Assembly (NCBI GenBank): GCA_034440635.1
Contig: JAOTON010001494.1
Location: forward strand, 124,001 to 188,000
Source of the DNA: Lepas anatifera
Taxonomy: Eukaryota > Arthropoda > Thecostraca > Lepadidae
DNA: 64,000 nt
Direction of reading: 5' to 3'
The notes beneath the pieces were generated by a model that saw only the letters and a list, made by a program, of their open reading frames with translations, searched no databases and was not told the origin of the DNA. Made by a program: the position numbers and the translations under genes. Shown one piece after another: positions 23,504-32,441 of this stretch; position 1 is the first letter of the stretch; every line of letters starts with the position of its first letter.

Positions 23504-24769
23504 GACGGGGCCGCTGTGGTCGGCTCGAACGTTTCTCTGAACACTTACGTCCCGGGCATGGGAAATATTCGGGCCATGTCCACCAAGCCTCTGGAATTCT
23601 CTGGAACTGTCTTCATCGTACCGATTTTTTCGGACTGTTTTCCGCCTCCCAAGTCAGCGTTTGAGACGCCCTGCCTCTGAAGGACCTGCCGCAGCCGCGG
23701 CATCGGCTCTGGCTCACGAGAACCTGAGCTGTGGCAGCCTAGTTCAAAGGTGTGCTCATATCGATCAGCCTCGGCTCTCCCTCCCGCACCTTTTTAAGAG
23801 CCGTATTTTGATGTCCTGCTTGCGTGCGTGCCTGTCTACGCTCACCTTTAGGTGGAACCAGGTGAGCTCTGGGAGTTCAGAGGTTTTAATATTCAACTTG
23901 ATCATCTGGAATGTCATAAAAACACATGATACCAGGACTTTAAAAACAACCCGGCCTGTATTTAATGCAAAGGAATTCTTTTTATTTTTCCCATAATATT
24001 TGTCATGGGGTGGCGAAAACTGACCCCACCCTGGCCAACAATAAACAAATTCTGCGACAGCAGATATGAAGAGCCGAATCACCTCATCAAATGGTGGCAG
24101 TCTGGAAATGATTGGTTGGAAGATATCATTTCGGTGCCGCTATAAACCCGTGATTTTGGGCTTTAAGGTCGCGCCACATGACCTTGAATAGGTCCTAAGT
24201 TGAATTGATCAATAGAATTGGTGGATGCATCATATTTGATCAGAGATAAGGCACCGCACGCCTTGTTTTTTCGGCGTATCGTCGTTTCTGCGTTAATGAG
24301 GGAACACCAGCAGGGAGGGGGCAAACTTCGGCTCCCCCAGCGGGGTACACACATGTTTGTCTTGGCAAGACCGCATCTTTTTTAGAATTCATCACACCCC
24401 TTCGGAGACAGCGCGAACTCTGAAATTTCAATGGTAGAATATAATAATATTCCCTTGGTCAGCTGGATTTGAAAGCGCAGAGAGTCATGTTGATGATTTC
24501 CTGCACTGTCTACAATTTGAAGGTGTCTGTGGACCTTGGTGGGTTTTAAGCCATGACTGACTTTTGACTGTTGTAGAAGTTAGTGACACGTGACTGGGTC
24601 AGGCGCTTAGAACGTGTTTTTCTCTGAATGATCACACCCGGTCTTGGCTTTTCTTGCCTGTGACACAACCATTGTGTTGTGCAGATATTAACTTATCCAT
24701 GCAGAGTGTATTTCCTGCATGCTTTTGTATCGAGACCTGACACGCTGCAACAAGTAGTGTCTCCCTTAC
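23504..24769. other. Unassigned stretch
   Basis: 23640-23870 is GC-rich and exon-like in composition but has no recognised domain. Around 24250-24360 on the minus strand there is weak resemblance to the subterminal part of the AGGTCA-rich MITEs (GGGGGAGCC hairpin, ACGCCGAAAAAACAAGGCG). Nothing firm. Confidence 0.3.
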
Positions 24770-24781
24770 GAAAATAAAGTG

Positions 24782-25101
24782 CTAAGATGTTCCCTGGCCT
24801 CTCCCCTCGAATCCGGAAATGTAAAAAACACTGAAGATTATATATTCGGGCACAGCCCTTCATCAGAATTATTGATATTTACTCCACGATTCTGATGAAG
24901 CCAGACCTCGAATTCGAGGTCTGGCTATACTTGGACTGAGAATTATTGATATTTACTCCACGATTCTGATGAAGGGCTGTGCCCGAATATATAATCTTCA
25001 GTGTTTTTTACATTTCCGGATTCGAGGGAAGAGGCCAGGGAACATCTTAGCAACTCATCATCATGCTCCTCACCGCAGCACTTGAAAACTTATCAACGTT
25101 T
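24782..25101. mobile_element. Small foldback insertion with hammerhead-like CTGATGA boxes
   Basis: Two 89-bp arms, 24781-24869 and 24963-25051, are inverted copies matching at 88 of 89 positions. Between them is a perfect 24-bp palindrome centred on GAATTC (24901-24924) and a direct repeat of the TATTTACTCCACGATTCTG segment. The insert is bracketed by a 12-bp direct repeat, GAAAATAAAGTG (24770-24781 and 25102-25113), which I read as a TSD. CTGATGA followed by the hairpin AGGGCTGTGCCC and GAA resembles the hammerhead of Penelope-like element termini. A related copy lies at 60241-60370. Confidence 0.65.
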
Positions 25102-25113
25102 GAAAATAAAGTG

Positions 25114-26851
25114 TTTTTATTCTATGTACATAAGCATGGAATTAGAAAACGCAAGTTACAAAGCTATGTTCGGAACAAAACAACAGCTGTTTGTGCTACA
25201 GCCAGACTTGGTGCTCAAGCCTGACTCAATCTGAATAAGAGCAAGCTCTGAGTTCCTGACTCAATTGGATAAATCAGAAAAAGTGACTCAGCTCATTTTG
25301 ATGTGAAATTATGTGTTTACATATATATTTTCTTAGTTTGGTTGTATTAGGTTAATAGGTTGTAGATGCAGAAATATGTTTGAGGTGGAGTAAGTTAGAT
25401 TCGGGAAGGCGCTGTCTCTGACTGGAATATATATTCGGCCCTGCAGCAGAATTTACTGGACGTAGCTCAACGGAAATTTGGGATTACTAGGAAAAACCAT
25501 ACCACATACAGGCACAAACTGGTGTACTTACTTTGACTCATCCAATTGAGTCTGGGAGTCAGATTGCACCATTTTCAGATTGAGACAGTCTTGAGTAAAC
25601 AAGAAACCTCACTGCAGCCCAAAGTAGTTTTTTGCTCCACACAAATTTTTACATTGGCACCACTGTCGCAACTTGCACGCGGCGGCAGACGGGGACTATG
25701 GTGCCAGGGCCGAGTTCCAGAAGGGCAAAACGCCGCCAAGAGCTGCTGCACGAATAACTGGTGTCTTATCCCTCATATAACCTCTAACACAACCTATTCG
25801 TCCAGTATCCCCTTCTTGTATTTCCCCACCGGAACTCTACCCTGGCGTCGCTATGCCCATTTGCGGGCGCTAAACACAGTAATTAATTCTCAAAACACCG
25901 TACCAACCGGGCTCGTGAGGCATGTGCCAGCCCCGAGGATAGTTCAGTGAGACTCTGTCTCTTTGTGGATTCTGCATGTGTTTGACTCTAAATAACAAAG
26001 TAACAAGAAGACGAAACAAAAACAATGGGATTCTCACAGCCGTTGGGAGCATTTTATTAAAGTCATACTTGGTGATTACGACCAATAATTTGGAAACAAA
26101 AAAGATTAGAACACGCAAAAAGTGTAATCTCAGTGTTCATTACTTCGTTAACGTATAGCGTTTGTATAAGCATTGTTCCTCAGGGAATACGACTTAAAAA
26201 AGTGCTCCAAAATGAAGCTACAGAAGTATGACTTAAATTTTCGAATGTTCAAAATATCTTTTTTAACTATTAGCTATGAGCATAACAAATATGCCGGTTT
26301 AGTCCTGCGAAGCTTCAGTATTCTCAATGTAATCGAAGAAAATGAAAATGTCAAGTTCTTATGGATCTGCGGCATCAAAGATTCGTCAATTATGTTTTAG
26401 CTCAATTTTCTTCAAAAGCAGGTTCCCGCCTTGTTTCAGCCCCGAAGTTTAGACGTTAGACGCTTTACTGGTTAATCGTTATATATTTTTCCTTAGTGTG
26501 CACACCTTGAAACATGGCTGGTCACTTCTTACTTCTCTGGTGGGAGTAATTGTTGGTACAAGACGATATCAAACTAATGAATGCAATAAGTTGTTCATGG
26601 AAAAAACAATGTTTTAAAAGACAATGCTGACCATTCTAACCAGAGACTTCCACTGCCCCTTTTATTATGTGTCACGTGCGTTTTCCGTCTATTGATTATC
26701 GTTTTGGGTTTGGTAAGATTCAACAGAGAAAATGGTGTGGTTTAATATCTATACCAGAGGTCAAATGGTATTTGGTTACCTTCAGTCTCAAAGTGAACGG
26801 GCATAAAAATCAGTTTAATCGGTACCTGATCTAAGGATTATGTCCTAAGAA

Positions 26852-26855
<4 letters not shown>
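25114..26855. other. Unassigned stretch
   Basis: Short AT-rich frames and one 134-codon frame at 25546-25950 without recognisable motifs. 25670-25740 is locally GC-rich. No gene is supported. Confidence 0.3.

Positions 26856-26856
<1 letters not shown>

Positions 26857-26885
<29 letters not shown>
26857..26885. repeat. (TA)n microsatellite at the left edge of the Penelope-like dimer
   Basis: About 14 TA units end exactly where Penelope-like ORF sequence begins. A second (TA)n run borders the right edge at about 32396-32438, so the dimer probably inserted into, or was resolved at, a TA tract. Confidence 0.8.
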
Positions 26886-26887
<2 letters not shown>

Positions 26888-27039
26888 GAATATGTCGGCA
26901 GAATATTCTCTCGGATGCATGTGTTATTAAACACGACAGCATACTTAGCTTTTGTTAGTTTCTTCTGAGTCTTTTCTATTTTTCTTATGACACTTTTGGT
27001 ATGTTCTGTCAATTCATAGATTAATTCTTCAATTGTCAT
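26886..27039 (-). pseudogene. Truncated PLE ORF start (tandem unit remnant)
   Basis: Minus-strand reading from the ATG at 27039 gives the PLE N-terminus (TIEELIYELTEHTKSV...) for about 52 residues, then runs into the (TA)n tract. It represents the start of a second tandem unit downstream of copy A's hammerhead. The same segment occurs near 29788-29640 and at 32271-32390. Confidence 0.8.
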
Positions 27040-27046
27040 TTACTTT

Positions 27047-27113
27047 GTATATATTATTTCGTGCTACGTTTCAACAAATAATTACTTTTGTTATCATCAG
27101 GCTTAATATATAC
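27047..27113 (-). ncRNA. Hammerhead ribozyme-like motif 1 (PLE pLTR)
   Basis: On the minus strand a perfect 10-bp closing stem (GTATATATTA with TAATATATAC) encloses CTGATGA, a 6-bp stem II (AACAAA with TTTGTT), GAAA, and a small CGT-AGC-ACG hairpin in the stem III position. Hammerhead motifs are established components of PLE pLTRs. The base after stem III is A, not the usual U of the cleavage triplet, so self-cleavage is uncertain. Confidence 0.7.
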
Positions 27114-27272
27114 CTATGTTCGATCAACAAAGACACACAGTGGATACGAAAATTGAATAAAACACTTTTGAGAAGGATAAGTTGTGGCTTTGAGCAGTGG
27201 TTGAGAAAAATAAGGGCGAGGATTAAAGCATGTTTAAAACATCTTTGGTCTTTCACTTTCGGAAAACACACT

Positions 27273-27306
27273 AGATTAGCTGACGTGATTTTCAGTCAGC
27301 TAATCT
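27273..27306 (-). repeat. 12-bp stem hairpin in the 3' UTR of PLE copy A
   Basis: AGATTAGCTGAC and its exact complement enclose a 10-base loop between the ORF stop and the hammerhead. The same hairpin sits at 32004-32037 in copy B. Conservation in both arms and the fixed position suggest an element-specific RNA structure, but its function is unknown. Confidence 0.7.
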
Positions 27307-27327
27307 GTATGAGGGCCAATAATTGTG

Positions 27328-29613
27328 CTAGGAACTATCTAGGAGGGTTATGATGCCATCATAGTCGGTCTGCACACAGATGGTCGGTCGTAGTTCGTGG
27401 ATGTAGACAGCCTCCAGTATTTTTAGGCGTTGTCTGTTGCGTTCTCGCGCCAGGATCGTGGTGTTGTCGTCCAAGTCCTTTCTTGTGATGTTCAGTCCGT
27501 GCTCTTTTTTGGTGTGGTCAGCTGGACCGCCGTTGTTCAGGTGCATTGTCAACCTTCTTGTGAGGTGTGTCGTAGTGTGGCCTACATGGCAATGGTTTGG
27601 CAGGAGCTTGCAATCTCCGTGGAGGCATTTGTATTTGTATACCACATTTGTCTCCTTCTTGATGTTTCGTTTCTCCTCGTTGTTTTTCATTATGAGGCTT
27701 GAACTCTTGGTCGTTTTGTAGTAGATGATGGTTTTGATTTCAAGTCCAGGTTTGGGTTTTACATTCTTCGCTATGATGTTTTTCAGGATGGTCTCATCTT
27801 TTTTATAGCTTTCACTCATTTGGTTTCTATAGAACAAATTGTGTGTTACTCTTTCTTCGGTGTTTTGCTGAAGGTTCGGCTTGGTGTTTGGGTCCGATTT
27901 GTCGGTAAAATATCTTTCAAGGCATTTGTATATCTCCTGGTCGATTTCGGTGCATGTATAACTGTTGTTGACAAGCATTTGTTTTACATGTTCCAGTTCT
28001 TTGTGGATGAGGTCCCATGAACTGCATGTCCTTAGGGCTCTTCTGATATACGTTGAGATTACCCCCTTTTTGTATCTTTCTGGACAAATGCTTCTTGCGT
28101 CCATGCACTTTTCAGCATCTGTTGGCTTTCGGTAGACTTTGGTGACGTAGTTGTGGTCGGCTACTTCGATGTCGATGTCCAGGAAATGTAGGTTTCTGTT
28201 GTTTTCGGTTTCGTGGGTAAAGTTCAGCACTGAGTTTTTCTTCAGATGTTGTTTTAGGTCAATGAGGTCTGATTCTTTTTCCACATGTACGTATATATCG
28301 TCTACGTATCTCTTGTATATGCTTGGTTTCCGAGTTGCTTCTGTTAATGTCTTGTCCTCTATGTGTCCCATGTAGGCATTGGCGTACAGCACACCTAATG
28401 GGGACCCCATAGCAACACCATCGATTTGTTGGTATAGCTGGCCAGTTGGGCACTGGAATGGGCATTCTCTTGTGCAAATTTGAAGTAAGCTCTTGAGAAT
28501 ACTCCTTGGCAGCGCCTTTGGTGGGGCGAGGTGGTGGTGGTGGTACACGAAATCGAGTATGATTTCGGTAGTCTCGTTGACGGGTACATTAGTAAATAAG
28601 CTTTCCACGTCAAGAGAAGCAATTATTCCTTCAGGGTTTCTATTCTTAAGGATTTCGATTATTTCGTCACTTGACTTTACAGTGTGAGTATCTGGTATGC
28701 ATGGCGTTATCAGTGAGTTGAGCTTTTTGGCAAGCTGGTACGTTGGAGTCGGTATTTGGGAGATAATGGGGCGTAGAGGGCTGTTCTCTTTGTGTGTTTT
28801 TACAGTGCCATAGAGGTATCCAGGGCTGAAATCTCCTACTAGTTCATCAAAATGAGTCCCATCAATGACAGCATTTGCAGCTTTGATTATTTTGTTTACT
28901 TTTTTCTTTATTTCATCCACTGGGTTGCGTGTAATACATCGAAACTTAGTCTTGTCTTGTAATATTTCTTCGAGTTTTGTCCGATAATCTGATCTATCCA
29001 AAATTACGTAGCATGAAGCCTTGTCAGCCCTCCTTATGCTGATATTGTCATCGTTCTTAAGGTTCTTAGCTGCTTGTTTGAGGTCTGGGGAAAGAATACT
29101 CTTGCTTTTGTCTCTATGGTCTCTTCTTTTTGTCCCTTCTGCGAGAAGCTGAGGTCGCAGGTTAGGGTTTACCTCTACGAAGTTGCTTTCTTCTAAGCTG
29201 GCGATTGATCGATAAAGTAGTTCTAATTCCGCAACTTTCTCAAATTTGTTAAACTTTTGGTTTAAATGTAAGTTGAGGCCAAGATCTAGGAATTCTTTTT
29301 CGTCTTCACTTAGCTCTCTATTCGACAAATTGACTTAGGAAACTTGCTTCTCAGGTAGAAGTACTTTCCCTTCGTAAAGTTTGTTTAGCTTTTTCAGTAT
29401 TCTAGTCTTTGTTACATTATCGTAATATATATTATCTTCTCTCAAAGTCTTATCGATGTCAGCTTTTAACCTTTCGTTAATATGTAATGTTTGGTACTCA
29501 CGTTGTAGTTTACTTAGTTCTTTTTCCAGGCTCTGAGCTATAACTTCTTTCTGCTGTAACTGCTCTTTCACCAAGTTTAGTCGGAATTCAGAAGTAAATT
29601 GTTTGTATGCCAA
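27328..29613 (-). pseudogene. PLE copy A: reverse transcriptase with GIY-YIG-type endonuclease
   Basis: PLE proteins combine a telomerase-like RT with a GIY-YIG endonuclease. The 666-codon frame from 29328 shows the palm Asp in IASLDVESLF (about residue 240), GVAMGSPLG (304-312) and YVDD (341-344). The C-terminal domain has the Cys/His cluster and RRLTMHL typical of PLE endonucleases. Another 92 codons upstream (29613-29335) are in the same frame and separated only by an in-frame TAA, so the ORF was longer. Further upstream to the ATG at 29788 the N-terminus carries two one-base deletions relative to the 26886 copy. In the endonuclease motif copy A reads CHVGHT where copy B reads CYVGHT, losing the Tyr. 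This copy is therefore doubly disabled. Confidence 0.9.
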
Positions 29614-29795
29614 TGCCTTGTCGTTTAGTTTGATATCTGAATATGTTGGCAGAATATTCTCTCGGATGCATGTGTTATTAAACGCGACAGCATACTTAGC
29701 TTTGTTAGTTTCTTCTGAGTCTTTTTATTTTTCTTATGACACTTTTGGTATGTTCTGACAATTCATAGATTAATTCTCCAATTGTCATTTACTTT

Positions 29796-29862
29796 GTATA
29801 TATTATTTCGTGCTACGTTTCAACAAATAATTACTTTTGTTATCATCAGGCTTAATATATAC
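29796..29862 (-). ncRNA. Hammerhead ribozyme-like motif 2 (central PLE pLTR)
   Basis: The same 67-base motif as 27047-27113, lying upstream of copy A's ORF, eight bases from the ATG at 29788. All stems are unchanged. Its position matches a 5' pLTR, where a hammerhead would process the 5' end of the element RNA. Confidence 0.7.
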
Positions 29863-29957
29863 CTATGTTCGATCAACAAAGACACACAGTGGATACGAAA
29901 ATTGAATAAAACACTTTTGAGAAGGATAAGTTGTGGCTTTGAGCAGTGGTTGAGAAA

Positions 29958-31982
29958 AACAAATTTGAGAAAGTTGCGGGATTAGAACTACTTTATCGAT
30001 CAATCACCAGCTTAGAAGAAAGCAACTTCGTAGAGGTAAACCCTAACCTGCGACCTCAGCTTCTCGCAGAAGGGACAAAAAGAAGAGACCATAGAGACAA
30101 AAGCAAGAGTATTCTTTCCCCAGACCTCAAACAAGCAGCTAAGAACCTTAAGAACGATGACAATATCAGCATAAGGAGGGCTGACAAGGCTTCATGCTAC
30201 GTAATTTTGGATAGATCAGATTATCTGACAAAACTCGAAGAAATATTACAAGACAAGACTAAGTTTCGACGTATTACACGCAACCCAGTGGATGAAATAA
30301 AGAAAAAAGTAAACAAAATAATCAAAGCTGCAAATGCTGTCATTGATGGGACTCATTTTGATGAACTAGTGGGAGATTTCAGCCCTGGATACCTCTATGG
30401 CACTGTAAAAACACACAAAGAGAACAACCCTCTACGCCCCATTATCTCCCAAATACCGACTCCAACGTACCAGCTTGCCAAAAAGCTCAACTCACTGATA
30501 ACGCCATACATACCAGATACTCACACTGTAAAGTCAAGTGACGAAATAATCGAAATCCTAAAGAATAGAAACCCTGAAGGAATAATTGCTTCTCTTGACG
30601 TGGAAAGCTTATTTACTAATGTACCCGTCAACGAGACTACCGAAATCATCCCGAGAAACCCTTCCAACAGGGAAAGAGTTGGCGACGCCATATGACCCTG
30701 GCAGTTGGTGCGTCGATAAGCCCCAATAATTATTATTACTACCGAAATCATACTCGATTTCGTGTACCACCACCACCACCTCGCCCCACCAAAGGCGCTG
30801 CCAAGGAGTATTCTCAAGAGCTTACTTCAAATTTGCACAAGAGAATGCCCATTCCGGTGCCCAACTGGCCAGCTATACCAACAAATCGATGGTGTTGCTA
30901 TGGGGTCCCCATTAGGTGTGCTGTACGCCAATGCCTACATGGGACACATAGAGGACAAGACATTAACAGAAGCAACTCGGAAACCAAGCATATACAAGAG
31001 ATACGTAGACGATATATACGTACATGTGGAAAAAGAATCAGACCTCATTGACCTAAAACAACATCTGAAGAAAAACTCAGTGCTGAACTTTACCCACGAA
31101 ACCGAAAACAACAGAAACCTACATTTCCTGGACATCGACATCGAAGTAGCCGACCACAACTACGTCACCAAAGTCTACCGAAAGCCAACAGATGCTGAAA
31201 AGTGCATGGACGCAAGAAGCATTTGTCCAGAAAGATACAAAAAGGGGGTAATCTCAACGTATATCAGAAGAGCCCTAAGGACATGCAGTTCATGGGACCT
31301 CATCCACAAAGAACTGGAACATGTAAAACAAATGCTTGTCAACAACAGTTATACATGCACCGAAATCGACCTGGAGATATACAAATGCCTTGAAAGATAT
31401 TTTACCGACAAATCGGACCCAAACACCAAGCCGAACCTTCAGCAAAACACCGAAGAAAGAGTAACACACAATTTGTTCTATAGAAACCAAATGAGTGAAA
31501 GCTATAAAAAAGATGAGACCATCCTGAAAAACATCATAGCGAAGAATGTAAAACCCAAACCTGGACATGAAATCAAAACTATCATCTACTACAAAACGAC
31601 CAAGAGTTCAAGCCTCATAATGAAAAACAACGAGGAGAAACGAAACATCAAGAAGGAGACAAATGTGGTATACAAATACAAATGCCCCCACGGAGATTGC
31701 AAGCTCCTGCCAAACCATTGCTATGTAGGCCACACTACGACACACCTCACAAGAAGGTTGACAATGCACCTGAACAACGGCGGTCCAGCTGACCACACCA
31801 AAAAAGAGCACGGACTGAACATCACAAGAAAGGACTTGGACGACAACACCACGATCCTGGCGCGAGAACGCAACAGACAACGCCTAAAAATACTGGAGGC
31901 TGTCTACATCCACGAACTACGACCGACCATCTGTGTGCAGACCGACTATGATGGCATCATAACCCTCCTAGATAGTTCCTAG
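29958..31982 (+). pseudogene. PLE copy B: RT and GIY-YIG-type endonuclease, 5'-truncated, SINE-interrupted
   Basis: Plus-strand mate of copy A. It starts abruptly inside the N-terminal region (KFEKVAGLELL) and reads openly to TTEII near 30649. A SINE fragment plus duplicated target (102 bp, exactly 34 codons) introduces a stop at 30693-30695. The frame resumes and stays open to the stop at 31982. YVDD (codons near 31002), GVAMGSPLG and the CYVGHT endonuclease motif are intact. Apart from the SINE and the missing N-terminus this is the better preserved copy. Confidence 0.9.
30650..30737 (+). mobile_element. 5'-truncated SINE inserted in PLE copy B
   Basis: 88 bp matching the 3' part of the SINE at 39822 (CCCTTCCAACAGGG ... 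GACCCTGGCAGTTGGTGCGT ... AATTATTATT). A perfect 14-bp duplication ACTACCGAAATCAT flanks it at 30636-30649 and 30738-30751. Copy A holds the uninterrupted site, proving the insertion postdates the dimer or its separation. Confidence 0.95.
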
Positions 31983-32003
31983 CACAATTATTGGCCCTCA
32001 TAC

Positions 32004-32037
32004 AGATTAGCTGACTGAAAATCACGTCAGCTAATCT
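32004..32037 (+). repeat. 12-bp stem hairpin in the 3' UTR of PLE copy B
   Basis: Same hairpin as 27273-27306: AGATTAGCTGAC, 10-base loop, then its exact complement. It lies 22 bp after the stop codon. Confidence 0.7.
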
Positions 32038-32196
32038 AGTGTGTTTTCCGAAAGTGAAAGACCAAAGATGTTTTAAACATGCTTTAATCCTCGCCCTTAT
32101 TTTTCTCAACCACTGCTCAAAGCCACAACTTATCCTTCTCAAAAGTGTTTTATTCAATTTTCGTATCCACTGTGTGTCTTTGTTGATCGAACATAG

Positions 32197-32263
32197 GTAT
32201 ATATTAAGCCTGATGATAACAAAAGTAATTATTTGTTGAAACGTAGCACGAAATAATATATAC
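32197..32263 (+). ncRNA. Hammerhead ribozyme-like motif 3 (PLE 3' pLTR)
   Basis: Plus-strand copy of the same 67-base motif: 10-bp closing stem, CTGATGA, 6-bp stem II, GAAA, 3-bp stem III. It is followed eight bases later by the ATG of the truncated downstream ORF start at 32271. Same caveat about the cleavage triplet as for motif 1. Confidence 0.7.
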
Positions 32264-32270
32264 AAAGTAA

Positions 32271-32385
32271 ATGACAATTGGAGAATTAATCTATGAATTG
32301 ACAGAACATACCAAAAGTGTCATAAGAAAAATAGAAAAGACTCAGAAGAAACTAACAAAAGCTAAGTATGCTGTCGCGTTTAATA

Positions 32386-32390
<5 letters not shown>
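32271..32390 (+). pseudogene. Truncated PLE ORF start downstream of copy B
   Basis: The ATG at 32271 opens about 39 codons of the PLE N-terminus (TIGELIYELTEHTKSV...) and stops where CA/TA repeats begin. It is the start of the next tandem unit, cut 13 or so residues earlier than its counterpart at 26886. Confidence 0.8.

Positions 32391-32440
<50 letters not shown>
32388..32440. repeat. (CA)n(TA)n microsatellite at the right edge of the PLE dimer
   Basis: A short CA run followed by about 20 TA units. It mirrors the TA tract at 26857-26885. Confidence 0.85.

Positions 32441-32441
<1 letters not shown>

Larger units (their letters stand above)
26886..32390. mobile_element. Inverted dimer of a Penelope-like element (PLE)
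   Basis: Copy A lies on the minus strand (26886 to about 29957) and copy B on the plus strand (about 29957 to 32390), as near-identical arms. Each copy ends in a 3' UTR, a hammerhead-like motif and then the start of the ORF again (27039-26886 and 32271-32390). This is the partial-tandem pLTR arrangement known for PLEs. Copy A also has an upstream pLTR (29788-29957). That pLTR abuts copy B at about 29957, where B is truncated within its N-terminal coding region; the junction shares a few A residues. The arms differ by substitutions and by one SINE, so the dimer is old enough to have diverged. Confidence 0.9.

Noticed and set aside
25546..25950. A 134-codon plus-strand frame
   Set aside because: No motif and no coding-like pattern that I can see; left as unassigned sequence.
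27430..28687. Plus-strand open frames across Penelope copy A, and their minus-strand equivalents in copy B
   Set aside because: They are antisense shadows of the RT/endonuclease frame, recurring in both arms only because the arms are duplicated.
26886..32390. The Penelope palindrome as an assembly artefact
   Set aside because: The arms differ by a SINE with TSD, by substitutions and by truncation points, which a foldback read would not produce.
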